64,000 bases of DNA from Bryum argenteum (lineage: Eukaryota; Streptophyta; Bryopsida; Bryales; Bryaceae). Below are positions 12,359-24,800 of the stretch, in pieces. Location of the stretch: assembly GCA_037043015.1 (NCBI GenBank), contig CM073331.1, forward strand, positions 6,273,305 through 6,337,304. Reading direction: 5' to 3'. The translations under genes were made by a program, and so were the position numbers. How positions within the stretch are numbered: the stretch's first letter is position 1; the number at the start of each line of letters is the position of its first letter. The notes beneath the pieces are model-generated. The model did no database searches and was not told the DNA's origin. It saw only the letters and a program-made list of their open reading frames with translations.

Positions 12359-15264
12359 TCACTCTTCCTCCGGTGTGGGGCTTCTCCCTGCCCGACCTGC
12401 CGGGGACACGTCTTTCACGGGGGGGCTGTCCTTGTCCATGTCCTGCTCTGGGCTGGGGCTCACACTGCGCCTCTTCTCTCGTGGAGCAGGGCTCTGCTCG
12501 CCACGATGAGTATCAGGGCTTGGACTACGCCCACCACGAATTGGGCTCCTGCTCATACTTCGACCGTTGGGTGCAGGGCTGCCCGACACACTGCGCTTCC
12601 CGTCCTTGGCTGCTGCAGGACTACGGCTGCGGCTGCGGCTTCGGCTTTTGTTGTGACCTGCCTTCCTGCTCTTCACAGGACTTCGGTCCTCTTTCATCGG
12701 GCTGCGGTCGTCCTTGATCGGACTGCGATCTCCCTTCACTGGACTGCGATCACCCTTCACTGGACTGCGACCCCTCCTCGAAGGTGATCGGCTACATCAA
12801 ACAAAGCATCACATTTCAAACATCAGTCATGTCCCAAACAACAGGCACCCTTCCGTCATCGACTATGGCGACATCAGTTGTGCGCACAAACGAACCTGTA
12901 ACTGCGGCTGCGGCTGTGCGATACACTCTTGCGAGATCTGCCATGGCCCCTGGGAGATCGAGAGCGCGAGCGAGACGGGCTGCAGCACCACCACAACAGG
13001 AATCAGCAACTACATACCTAGACCTCCACGCGTTCTCTTCGAACACATGACACCTGACAAGGATGAAGAAGCTAGTCCATTGAATTGAAAGCACTCAAAA
13101 CAGACCACTGTAAAACTGCTGAAACGAAATGAAGCCCGACCTGCTGTTTGGCCTTGGACTGTTGCGGCAGTTGCGCTCAATATGGCCACGCTGGCCACAT
13201 CTGTAGCACTTGTCTCTCCAATCACCTGCTTTGCAGTCTCGTGCCCAGTGCCCGTCGTTCCCGCAATTGTAGCAACGTCCGGTCCCAGGAGGTGGCCCTC
13301 TCCCAAGGTATTCTCGGGCCCCACCAGGGGCACCGCGAGGTCCCTGATCCATCATCCGCTACAATCACGATAAGTGTTAAGCTCAGTGTTCTGCTTACCT
13401 AGAATGGAGGACGAACTTCTAAAAACATCCGGTCCCCGATTCACAAAATCTACCCACAAGCATACACTCTGGCACACAATGATAGCTAATAGTCTCAATA
13501 CTAAGTCAATGAGACGATCCCAAAGAGCCGATTCCGCATTAGCCGAAATCACACTCACCCTCCTTGCGAACTCCACAATCAGCCTGTTGCCATCAAAATC
13601 TTTTCCGTTGCAATAGTGCCTTGCATCATCAGCATCTCGAGCATCGGCGAATTCCTGGACAAAGCTCAAACGCTCTTTAGCAGCAATGCTCATATAACAA
13701 GATGGCCGCACAACAAACAGGTCAGATCTGATCCACCCTGATAATGGCCATCACCCACATGAAGAGAAGCAATGAGCTTATTCAGATCAAACGCCAGTCG
13801 CATCGTTTGAAAAACTTGGGCTTCAAAAAAAGAGTGTAATAGTATAAAAAGAGATGTGCAGTGTGCAGTGACCGATCTGTCGTCGTGTCCACAAGCAATT
13901 CATCTGATACAACCGAGCAACAATAGGAAACTTGGGTACGACAAGGAGGAGATACTCACAACAAAGGCAAAGTCGTGCTTCACGTCCACGTCTCGAACTC
14001 TGCGGAAAGGGCCGCCAAAAAAGAGCAGCGCACCACGTCAACAGCATTGCACGAGAGATCAGACGAATCACACACCACTTTACTTCCACCCTCCTCATTG
14101 TCATTCCATGAATGTACGCGAACATACGGCCACTCATACATACAAGGAACCACGCCCTACGATGCGTCTTTCTGCCTCCCCATCTACCTTCCATCAGCGA
14201 GCTTAAGGCCACCAGTTCCACCAAAGACCCCTCACCAAAGACCTCCAGGCCGTGAGAGAGCCCACCAACCTTCAACAACATCATGCAAGTAATTCAGGCT
14301 TAGCCCTACCCATCCAGTACCCTTGCGTGATCTGTTTGTCGAGGCTGAATATTTCTCTTGCACTCTCAGTGGTAGAATTGTGACAAGTCAACGACCAAGA
14401 AATACAAATCTACGTCATCACTTTGGAGTACAATCAGTTATTTCTTGTTCCTTCAGATGAATGGACAGAGGCTACTCAGAGACTTACGCTCTCACGGACA
14501 ATCTCGCCCAACACGGCACTGCCTACATGACCTCCCTTGCCAACAACATCTTACCAGAGGTTGACCCACGAAAAGACCTGATACCACTTGATAAGTTTAA
14601 ACAAACGGGGAAACATGATTTTGCTTACGCGATGAAATCCTGATAGCCTCTATGTCGGACGTAACATTTCATCGAAACACGTGTGACAAAACGGCATTGA
14701 GATTCGCAGTCCTATTTAGGGTTTGGTTGCGACGACACCGGCTCACGACGTATCGATCCTCCTAGTATACGGTGAATGTCGTGTTCTGTTACGACTTCAA
14801 TAGTATTTGCATACCGGAGATCTCAGATGGGATATCCAAAAAGTTCTGATGGCGGGACAGAAAGCAGCTCCCAGTGTATGTGCTCGTAAAAGGACAACCG
14901 AAACCCCACCCACTCTTCATAGCACGCGCTGCAGGTTCTTCAACCCCAGAAAAACGTGGGAGTACAAAAGTTTCCCCACTAAACTGGAAAAGCAGGGCAA
15001 AACAACTCTCATGGAAGTTCTACTGTATGCAAGAGGTTCCTGGTTAGAGTGAAAAGCACCGTACCTCCCGTACTTCGCGAAAAGATCTTCCAAATCACGG
15101 CTTCTGGTCCGAGTAGACAAACGACCCACATACAGGCGAGTACCACCAGCATCAGGTCCTGCATCACCGCCCCTGCCACCACCCCCTCCACCCCGGTACC
15201 CTCCGCCTCCACCTCTGTCATCCCGTCTGTCGCTTCCTCTGTAGCGATCGTCGTACCGAGACAT
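12359..15264 (-). CDS. RS2Z33: RS2Z-type SR splicing factor (RRM, two zinc knuckles, RS domain)
   Basis: Six exons with GT-AG introns and continuous phase: 15264-15065, 13999-13960, 13654-13559, 13358-13141, 12979-12896 and 12791-12359, giving about 356 residues. The protein starts [14 protein letters not shown] with a glycine-rich insert, then an RRM (RNP2-like LYVGRLS, RNP1-like HDFAFVEF). Two CCHC zinc knuckles in exon 4 ([28 protein letters not shown]) and a long SR/SP-rich tail with tandem GDRSPVK-type repeats (about residues 215-265) follow. RRM plus two knuckles plus RS is the plant-specific RS2Z subfamily (Arabidopsis RS2Z32/33), nuclear pre-mRNA splicing regulators phosphorylated on the RS tail. 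Intron 1 is 1,065 bp and exon 2 only 40 nt. Plant SR genes often autoregulate through alternative splicing of such a long intron; that is family knowledge, not seen here. A start at 15,291 would add nine residues, but the family begins M-x-RYDDRY. Confidence 0.93.
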
Positions 15265-16623
15265 CTTGCACACCACTGGATTGTATACCACGGATTACTG
15301 CAGAAAGCAGAACACAACAAGACAGGTAAGGAGGCAATTCACATCATCATCATCTCACAAAGCCTTCCATTTTCGAACGTCCTCTTTGAACGGGCAATAA
15401 CTGCGACAAATATTCACACATGATCCAAACGAGTCGACATAATCCCACCACAAAACAGACCGATGACAGACAACCATCAGTGCGTCTATTCACTTTCGGC
15501 AGGATACCAAGCGGTAGCTTAAGATTTAACAAGACGTCAATTACAGAAACCACTCTTTCTTAGAGTCAACATCTCAAATCTCTTTGCGCAACCTAAGCAC
15601 AGAATATGATGCTTAAACTACACTATGTGATACCAAACAACCTCACCTATGCCAGAATCTAAGTACGGGAAAATCGAGAAAAAAACAGTCGCATACAAAG
15701 ACATAAACCCTCACGAGACAATCGCAGGAAAACCAACTAAGAGTTACCCTAAGAACACGCTTGCTTAGACATCCCTTTTCGATCCCGGCAAACAGCGAAC
15801 AACCAGTGTTTGAAAAGAACCCTGCATCAAAGTAAGAGCTTCATCATCCCAACCCGAAGAGTTCCACACCCAAAGTCTGCGGACGAAATCATACGTGAAG
15901 CCGACGCCCTCGAGCTGTCAAATCCCCTAGAAATGCACTCTTATCTGAAACATAATACTCAGACCGTCTCGCAATCGATGCTAGAAGATGTTGGGCTGCT
16001 TGAAAAGCAGATGCCTACTAGACCACGCTTTATATCAAAATAGAAGATGAAGCAGAAAAGACTTACCCTACTCGTATCAGACAACTCGCGTCTCGCCCCA
16101 AATAGCAACAAGTGATGTGGTAAAACTAGGGTTTCATAAACACACATACTTAAACGCCTCGCTCGATCACCACACTTAAAAAAACAAACGAAAGTAAAAG
16201 GCTTGGAACCCCAAGATGAAGCTTCAAACAAATCCTGCGTGTTAATATCTTAGGTAGGTGACCTAACAGGAAGAACTTCTCCGCCGTCGACAACAACCAT
16301 CATGCAAACCGCAAATTCAGAAGGCTCACAGACCAACCAACAACAACGACCAAACAAGCGCAAACCACACTCACAGTCCAAGCACTAACAATAACCATCC
16401 ATCACAAGAAGCATCCCAAACCGACACAACCATCCCTAAGATGGGCACAGGAGGAGCAGGTACCAACCTATCTGGTCCAAAAACCTCAAGAAAGAAACGA
16501 GATCCGACGCGATAACAAAAAGAGAAGCGGCAATGCAAGGCCGTTGCAAGCACGTACCGAAAGAGTCGCAAAGCGCAATACAGTCTCGAAAGCACGCATG
16601 CGAAGAGAGGGACTACAAAAGAG
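15265..16623 (-). promoter_or_regulatory. Upstream/5' UTR region of the RS2Z gene
   Basis: No other gene is recognisable. On the minus strand this leads into the RS2Z start codon and is intermediate in GC, as expected of 5' UTR plus a possible leader intron. It ends abruptly at 16,623/16,624, where a copied promoter segment begins. Confidence 0.4.
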
Positions 16624-17429
16624 AACATAAGCCGCCATGGCCGAGCGCATGAACCGATGATACTACAGAACCGACCATCAGATCTTGACCGTCCAATCTT
16701 GTGAATCGACGGTTCAGATCACCCGGGGGCACAGTACATTCTGCCTGAAACTGTCGTCCTCTGCGTCTCCAGCTTAGGTCTCCTCTTGCCGTAGCCCTAC
16801 GAGCCCCTTCTGCGTGTTACGTATATTCCGAACCCCGCTTCGTTGTTCCGCAGTCAGTTGCTTGCGCAGGTAAGCAAAGCACGTGATTGGTCTTCTGTGA
16901 ATGTTGTATGGAGCTCTTAGTGCAGTCCAGAAGAAGCACAATCTTCAACAGCATATTGTAGAGCCAACATAGAGTATCGTTGCGAATTTGACAATTGCTT
17001 TGTTACGGATTGTAGGGGAGACAGCGAAGAAGGCAGTGGACGAGGTTCTTGAGTTGTTCTATAATCTGCTGGCTCGCCTTCCCGAGTCGGAGCGGAGCGC
17101 TTTGCAGCGCTCTATGGGTTTGAAGATGGATCAGCTCAAGGCTGAAGTGGCACAGCTGAATGAATGATTTGCAACGCCCCATTCAATCAAGAATGCCCCG
17201 CTTCGATGCCCCGCTTGTAATCTCGAGCTTTACAGGCAATATATGCCTGTCACAGTTGCAAATTCACAACTAGAAGCTCCCGCAGGTGAAATGCTGACTC
17301 TAGTATAGATTACCAGTTTTCGAGGAGAAAGAGGATTTCGTTGAAATCCTACTTTTGCTGCTACAGTATGCTTCTGAATAAGAAGATGATGATGCAACAG
17401 TTGTACTCATAAGAATTTGCAGTGGGAGT
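16624..17429. repeat. Inverted, internally deleted copy of 53,774-54,995
   Basis: The segment is nearly identical, in reverse orientation, to 53,774-54,995. It carries the whole bidirectional promoter interval, the first residues of the G-patch gene (ATGCGCTCGGCCATGGCG on the minus strand) and the 3' part and 3' UTR of the small coiled-coil gene. About 417 bp corresponding to 54,185-54,601 is missing, joined between TGTAGGGG and AGACAGCG with only about 2 bp of shared sequence. Homology stops sharply at both ends. Few mismatches over 800 bp imply a recent event. Confidence 0.9.
17018..17167 (+). pseudogene. Truncated copy of the 54.0-54.5 kb coiled-coil gene
   Basis: Only the last 49 codons survive, from ETAKKAVDEV to the terminal AEVAQLNE and stop. 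The start codon, the targeting peptide and about the first 108 residues fell in the internal deletion. Three substitutions relative to the parent are visible in this stretch (N to D, N to Y, E to D), plus G to S. No ATG joins the remnant to the retained promoter, so it cannot make the parent protein. Confidence 0.85.
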
Positions 17430-18177
17430 CCAGCTCCGTACGTGGGTAGAATCAGACTTGCAATTGCGATCAACAGAGTTTGGAACGTGTGATTCGTACG
17501 AGAATATCATGTAGCAGCGGGTGGTGCTGCACTTCCTCTGATTTTTCTAGATCAACTAACCCCGACTGTTGTGTGAGTGATGTACTTGCTGCATGAATTA
17601 CTGTAAGCAATCCAGCATTCATTACTTTGGGGGGAGTGAGGAATTCTAACGACCACGAAAGAGCTGTATAGCGGAGTATACAAGTTGTCTTGCCTTGTCA
17701 CGGTTCTATCCCAGGGTTAATCAGATTCGAGACGCCAATCCAGACCATAGTGGGCTAAGAGATCACCTAACTTGGGTACCAAATCGATGTGTCATTGTTC
17801 TCACACTCATCAGAGATACCTTTGAAGCCTTGGAAAGAGAATATGTTGCTCTTGCGTTCCAGATGAACTGGTAGAAGTCCATTTCCGTTGTCTTTGCTGT
17901 CATCAGAATAGGGTGTGTCATATATTCTGGTATACAGGGCTAACTCTGTCGTATGATTCTCTTCTGCAAGTAATTGTGTGTGCTCGTTCATATACATGGG
18001 ATCGTCTGATTTGGTTTGATGAGAAAGTTAGGGTTGTAGATATTGTATCTAAATTAAAGGCCTACTTTGAAATTGAGAAACTGTGATCTAGATATGATAA
18101 TTTCTTTGAGCTTATTTAAGGGCTTTGTTGCAACTATGTTTGATCCATCCTTTGGATTTGTATGATTCACAATTGCT
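17430..18177. other. Intergenic, nothing recognised
   Basis: Unique-looking sequence becoming AT-rich rightwards. A small minus-strand frame at 17,767-17,997 has no recognisable domain. Confidence 0.35.
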
Positions 18178-19107
18178 TCACCCCTAAATGTTCCTAATGT
18201 CGTTTTTCTTCATTTTGGATGAAAAGTAGAAACTTTGGAGAGCCATACTAACTCCTTCATCCAAACACTTGCATTGTGTCTAGTTTGCGTAGTAGAAGAA
18301 TTTGCATAGAGTAGACTCATGCCATAGAGTATGAATTGATGGCATGCATTTTAGTGAAGGCAGCTTGTGATTTTGGGTTTCCATACATTAAGCATGTTTT
18401 CCACTGCAAGCCAATCATGAGAAACCTAAAATCTTTTTTGATGAATTTGTTTACATGACCATGATCTTGAGATGATTCTCAACAACTTTGTAGTTGAGAG
18501 ATTCTTGATCCAAATACTTTTGGTACTACATTTGCAACAATGTTTCCAAAGTAATACAAGCGAGAAGATGGATGATTTCAAAAAAGTTATATCTCCTTCA
18601 TCCACCATCAAATTTCAACTTTAGTTTTTGGGATAGATTCCATTTTGACCAGATTGAAGATGTTTTATAGAATGCGTAGATTTGAGTGCAAAGGGTCTAG
18701 TTTTAGACTAATTACCATTTGTAAAATTTTGGCGGATTTCACCATTGCAAGGCTATTATCTGAGCCAAGAATTTTTAATGATGATTTTTTCCGGTATGAG
18801 GATAGTAGTGAGATGATGGTGAATAACTTCTTAGTTGGACATTTTTTCATTGAAGTAGCTTTGTTGGTAGAATTTTCACTCCAAAGTGAAAATGATGGAA
18901 TTTTTAGGTTGTTTTGCGTAATAATATGTTATAATCTTGCAATCTATGAGGCCTAATGACTCAAATTTTGTTTCACATTACTTACAACAAGTCTATCACA
19001 AGTTTTTACTATTAAGATCTAAAGAGTCTATCTTCATCTTCATCTACGACAATTATTTTGAAAATGTATTTTTTGGCTAAAAACAAGTTCGGACATTCAA
19101 GAGTTAA
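18178..19107. mobile_element. Larger MITE (about 930 bp) of the TTAACCCCTAA family
   Basis: The left end is CACCCCTAAATGTTCC, and the reverse complement of the right end is TTAACTCTTGAATGTCC. The body shares blocks with the 56.4-57.0 kb element (CTTTGGAGAGCCATAACT-like, TTGATGGCATGCATTT) and in reverse with 9.3-10.0 kb. It contains a palindromic-looking middle but no coding sequence. Confidence 0.55.
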
Positions 19108-20793
19108 TTAGGTATGCTTCTTATGTTTGGAATGATATTGTATGCATTCTTGTGTACAGTCTCACACCTATTCATGAAGGTCAAGTGTATGATATTCACT
19201 GCAAAAGGATATGCTTAGACCTAGCTCTTGGGTTGAAATAGTGTTGGAAAGGGTCGCCCGCCACAAACGCCTTATGATTCATTTACTTTTAGATGTATTT
19301 TAATCTTATATTTATAATGTATATAATTTTTAAGGGCAGAGTAATTTTGAAACCTATTGTTTATAGATAATTTCAAACTCTGAAACACATTAGTACAATA
19401 GTATGATTTTCTCGAATACAGATTTTGTCGATCAGTGCAACTATCAGATTAAGAAGAGAAAAGAAAATTTAGTCACGTAGTTCGTCGACTCGCATACAAT
19501 TAAAAATAGACAAGTTAAATATTCAAAATTCATAATTATTAAAATTCATCGGATATATAGTTAAGTCATTACTAGGTAAATTCAAATGTGAAAATGCATT
19601 TTCTTTGATGCCGGAAATAAGTTTTGCCATATTGAATTCAAACTAAAAGTGTACTTAAGTCCTTTCAACACTACACGATTCGGGAGCGCACATGAGACGA
19701 TAAAAGACGTATCTACATCCTGTTAGTCTTGTACCAATCCTTCCGTGAGTGATGGAAAGGGATCACATTAGTTGGCTAGCCATTGTTAAGTCTGAGGAGC
19801 TCATTGCCTAGATTCTTAACATACAATAGAGGTGAATAATTGTAATAAACTAAGACACAAGTAACTCTCTCTAATTAACGACTATAGTGTTGCCTTTTTA
19901 AAAGCTCAAGAACCCAAGACTCCAATTTTCTTCCACTTTGCACAAATGGGGGTATAGATAGTATTTCATACACCAGTAGAAAATGGTGTTCAAAATTTGT
20001 CCGTAATTACATGTCCAAAATTACATAGAACCACCTATTTTTCCTACAACTTTGTATCCTCAAATTAATCACCACAACTAACAAATTTTGTAGATTTTTA
20101 CTAGTGTAGTAGACCAACCCACACTAATATTGAATTAATACAACTTTGATGAAAATTAACGATTGTGACAATTGATTGAAAGAGACAAAGTTATAGAAAA
20201 AAACAAGCGGTTCTGTGTGATTCCGGACATGTAATTCTCGACAAATTTTGGACACCATTTTCTACTAGTGATAGGGCAATCGGAACTTTCAATTGTATGA
20301 TCTCAAAGTAGTATGTCAAATTTCAACGGTTAAAAGTGTACTATTTGCGAGATTGCAACGATGAAAGTCTTCACCAAATATTTCATTGGCATCGCTTGAG
20401 AGACATATGTTACTTTTTACAGAGGGAAAATTTGTGATTCGTAAGTTGAACATTTTGCTAATGTATGTTATTCCAAGGTATATACTAAGTTGAGTGGGCA
20501 CGTGCAGAATATAAGATATCCATTATGCTCTTTCACTCTTCATACGTTGAGATGTTTGTAAACAATTTGATGAAATAAAACATGCAATACCATAAACAAA
20601 CAGATTAATTTTGGTTATGGGAGAAATTGTACAAGAGGAAGGTGCCTTTAGAAGATTGTGAGGTTAAAATTGAAAAATGCTACATCTCAAGTTGTGGCAT
20701 ATGTTGAAAGAAAAAGATTCAAAATTATCAAAGAGTTGAGCTGAAGGCCAACCCTTGTAAACTTGGACGCTGGCCAAAGGTACACTCAGGTAC
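19108..20793. other. AT-rich intergenic with an internal inverted motif
   Basis: No gene seen. 19,970-20,270 is a roughly 300-bp fold-back: TAGTAGAAAATGGTGTCCAAA-like sequence at its left end (19,975-20,000) recurs inverted at its right end (20,245-20,272), and ATTACATGTCC is mirrored too. This is consistent with another small inverted-repeat element. Confidence 0.4.
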
Positions 20794-21104
20794 AAGCACC
20801 ACAAGCCTTGGCTTGGTGGTTGGGGCTCATGGCCCCCATTGAGGAGGTCGTGGGTTCCATTCCCCATGCCGGCATGGTGCTCACCACTATAGTCCACCCA
20901 ACTATTGTGGGGGGTCCTTGGACCTTGTTGTATGGGTACCCAAAGTCCTTTGGGGGATACTATGTCAAGTATCCTCAAGGCACTAGTAACTAGGCTAGAA
21001 ACTAGCGTAGTTATAGTGTCCACCCTCGAGAGGGGGAAGTAGTATTGTTCCAATTTCCCCTTGTCCGCCGGCCCCTTAGAGAGGGACCGGAGTTTCTATC
21101 TATC
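20794..21104 (+). mobile_element. tRNA-derived SINE, copy 1 (311 bp)
   Basis: The copy is bracketed by a perfect 13-bp target duplication TACACTCAGGTAC (20,781-20,793 and 21,105-21,117). The head carries an RNA polymerase III A box (TGGCTTGGTGG) and B box (GGTTCCATTCC) about 40 nt apart, as in a tRNA. The 3' end is a TCTATCTATC tail. A second copy lies at 42,617-43,150. It depends on a LINE reverse transcriptase in trans (family knowledge). It sits about 770 bp upstream of the helicase start codon. Confidence 0.85.
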
Positions 21105-21117
21105 TACACTCAGGTAC

Positions 21118-21874
21118 TGGTTTGTTTTTTTGGATCCAGGTTATACATCTATCTACGGTATGATAGTAGAAAGCGCGAAAGTAGAACCTCAGATTGGAAC
21201 GTGTCCAATGTTGAGAACGCGTTCCCAATATGATGCAGGCTCCCCAGTCCCACGCTTCCCAGTGCCAGTATGACACACTCGTCGTTGTTCATCGTCGCAT
21301 GGTGCAGTGCAGCGCAGTGCAGTGCAGAACTGACGTCGCTGCCGCCCCGCCCCGCCCCGCCCCGCCCAGCGCCATTCTTTCGCACTCCCACCACCTCTCA
21401 TTCTTGTCTCTCCATTCGCCTTTCTCCATTTAGGAATCCATGCTTCGCAACATATGGTGGATTCTCTTTGCGCCTCCTTTGATTCGCTGAAGAGGTGAGT
21501 CGACTCTGTTTTGTATGTGCGTACGGTTTTTACTCTGGGCTTGCTTTGTTTGAGCTACATTAGCTCTGGGAGTTTTCTGAAGCAGCTCCGAGTCCACTAT
21601 ATTGCCTTAACTCAGAGGTTATTCATCTGATTACGCTTGCTCGCATGCAGTCCTTCATCAACGGTCAGTCTGCAGTTTGCATTCAATTCGCACAACAATT
21701 ACATCTTGTACAGATTCTGAGTTGAAGATTTGCGTCGTTCGGTGCAGGAATATAAGCACTGGTGATGACGATTTCAAGCATTAGCATCTCTCTTCTTCAA
21801 GACGTCCGACTACATGGTCCTTGAGGTACATCAGCGTGGAGGTGGGGAGGAGCTCGATTTCTTCTTGAGCGACC
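21118..21874 (+). promoter_or_regulatory. Promoter/5' UTR region of the DExH helicase gene
   Basis: GC-rich sequence including a CCCCGCC tandem run (about 21,340-21,368) and GCAGTGCAGCGCAGTGCAG repeats just before it. Pyrimidine-rich tracts follow, then a likely leader intron (donor GAGGTGAGTC near 21,493; acceptor GGTGCAG near 21,748). An in-frame stop lies a few codons upstream of the chosen ATG. Confidence 0.4.
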
Positions 21875-24800
21875 ATGAACCGAGGGGTCTTAGGAACTGG
21901 GCCCGATGGCAACAACCGGAAACGGTCCGATACCCAGGCAGCCTACATCAGCAGTATGATGCATGGCAACCCCAAACTTCTACTCGCAGAATCTCCTCTC
22001 TTTAAGGGCCTTACACAGCACCAGCTCCCTTTCACAGTGCAACCTATCAAAGCATCTTCTTGCGTTCAATATCAGGCACGCATCCGCCTTGCATTCCCGG
22101 TAAGCTCACTCTCTAAGTTGAAACCTTGGCGTTCTCGCAATCGTGTGGTATCTGCAAGTCATCATTTATTTATTTGTATAAGTCACTAATTAAAGTCAAT
22201 TTTGGCTGGTGAATTTCACTAAACGATTTTTGATCCGATGACCCCCTTAGCCGGAAGAGACATGCATTTTGTTGTGAGCTGTTGCTAAGCAAAAGCATTG
22301 TGTCACTGCTGGTCAGGATGGCCGGGAATCATTTGGGATTGGAGTGGCTCGAACCAAGAAGGAGTCGGAAAGAGTTGCTGCCATTGATGCTTGTATGCAG
22401 TTGCAAGTAAGCACTCATCCAGAATTTAGTAGCGGATGGGTCGTTAGTTACACAACTGGAATTACGGCTTGTATTTCACACTTGCCATCATTGTGAATAA
22501 AAGTAACTGAAAAGTGCAATGCAGGGCAAGGGTCTTCTGATTGGAGTCAAGAAAAGCAGTGTCGAAAGTATTGGGTGGGGTGAAAACCCGAAGAATGCGC
22601 TTGTCACTAGCGTGGCTTTCCGGGATGTCTGCAGTGGGGGAAACGCCAGAGCTTTGCCGATCACACTCCGCTCTTCTGGCCCCGACCATGCCAAAGTATG
22701 CATTGGGACCCCTCTTATGTTCTTATCAAGTAGCATTTTCAGCTTGAGACATGTCTCTACTTAACATGAGTGGGAGCTTTTTTCGATTCCGTTGAATAAT
22801 TAAAGCCATTCTCCTCTTGAATCAGAAGCATCAGAGTACTGGACATCAATTGTGAGGAGGTTTTCAGACTGTTATAGTTTTAATATCTGAGAATCACGAC
22901 TAGTGTTTATTGGTAGCCTTTGATGTCTCGAGTGCTGCTCCTAAATCTTATCAGTTTGGCGAGCGAATTAATGCTGCGGATGTGCGTGTCAGTAGACCTT
23001 TGTGGCAGAACTGACGGTGCCGTTGAGGAGCCAAGGGGAGCTATTTGTAGCGGTGGGTAAAGGCCCAAACAAAGCGGAAGCCGAGCGTGCCTGTTGTACT
23101 GCAGCTTGTGAGAAACTTCATGACGTTGGACTACTACAGAAGCCTCTTGACAAGGGTGCTTGCCCGCCATCTACCAAATTTCTAACTCCCACCAAAGCAC
23201 TGGTATGCTCTAGCATAATTGAAAGGGAGAGTCCAATGGAATCACCTTCAATATATTTTTAGAGACTAACTTGAACACATTGAGTTTCAGAGACAACAAG
23301 CGATCATTTCTTTTGAAGTTAGTCGTGTAGTTGAATCGTTGTCTTATTCGGGCTTAACGATCCATAAAACTGTGAAATATATTGTCGTAGTGAATTGCGT
23401 GATATCAAAGGTTTACCTTAAATGAGATACTAAAACTTGTTTGAAGACAACGATGACGGTTTCCCGGGAAAATAAACATTCTAGACGATATCAGAATGCA
23501 GATCTTACCTCCGTAGTATTTCACACACTGAGGTATCTTGAATACTCAAAATTCCCACCGCCTACAGACGTGCTCGTAGTCACCATTGAAGCTCATAGTT
23601 TCTTGGTTTTAAGCACAACGTATGAATATAAAATAGACCATGAAGAATGAAGGGAACTGATTTCGAAACCATTGTACAAAGTGGCGACATTCTGTAGTCT
23701 GCCGAATGTGTGGTAGCGTATATATCGTGCCGTACAGACCTCTAGAGATTAACTATCTCTAATAGAAGTTTCTAAGTGGTAACGTTCATATGAACTTGAG
23801 CAGAATGATCTGCAGGCTGCTTCTAGCTGTCAAATTGAAGAGCTGTCGATGATGGAGGAAGCATTGCAGAGACTTCAACTGGAGAAGTTCAGACTTGAAA
23901 CGGGGGAGCCACACGTGAGTTTGCAGCCTCGATTATTTCAGCGTAAGTGCAGTGATGATGCAGTACCGAAGGAGCAACTCGGTACTGAGAACGCAATCAT
24001 GAGACTAGAAGCTCGGAAGAGATTACTGTCGTCGGAGTTTGCAGAGCAAAGAAGAGCCCGTCAAACCTTACCTGCATGGAGAGAGCGACAGGACATTGTG
24101 GATGCGGTGTCAAATCATCGCGTTGTGGTCTTGACAGGAGAGATAGGTTCTGGCAAAACTACCCAGGTGTGTCCTTTGGAGTTTACTACATTCTCAACAT
24201 TCAATACGTTGCCTGGCGACGTCTAATCCTGGGTATATGACATACTTTCCTCACAATTTGGTAGCAATTATCAAACACTCTGTAAATGCAGCTTTGCTGT
24301 GCCTTCGGATCGAGTCATATTACTTTAATTGGATTCTGTTCACTCGCTGAGTTGTATGGTTGATGGTTTATAGTAGCAGTGTATTGCATCATCAGACTAG
24401 CATCTCAGGGAAGAAGTGGAACACAACTGACATGGACCTGCGTGCAAAGGGTATCATCCAATTAAACTGTAGTTCGAAAGAGTGAGGGCGTGACCTTTGC
24501 CTCATCGTCGTCAGTATTGCTTCAGCCAATCGCTTCTCTTGTTTATGAAGTTCTTGTTGCCTTTATCTGTGACATTGCACGCAACAGGTTCCACAATTTG
24601 TGCTGGAAGAGGCTGAGCTTCAAGGGTCAGGTGCAGACGTGCATATTGTTGTCACACAGCCTCACAGGATCGCGGCTATCAGGTTACTTTCATTCAAGAA
24701 ATGTTGGGGTTAGGATCGGAAGTGGTTTGACATGAGCAGCTGATATTCTCTTATTTATTCTATGATGGAAAATTGCAGTGTCGCAGACCGTGTCGCTTGG

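Noticed and set aside
12373..13050. Plus-strand cysteine- and serine-rich proteins
   Set aside because: They are complements of the RS domain and zinc-knuckle exons; their composition is explained by the SR codons.
17018..17429. Processed (retro) pseudogene origin for the coiled-coil gene copy
   Set aside because: The copy includes the promoter and the start of the divergent neighbour gene and has no poly(A) tail or target duplication, so it is a DNA-level duplication.
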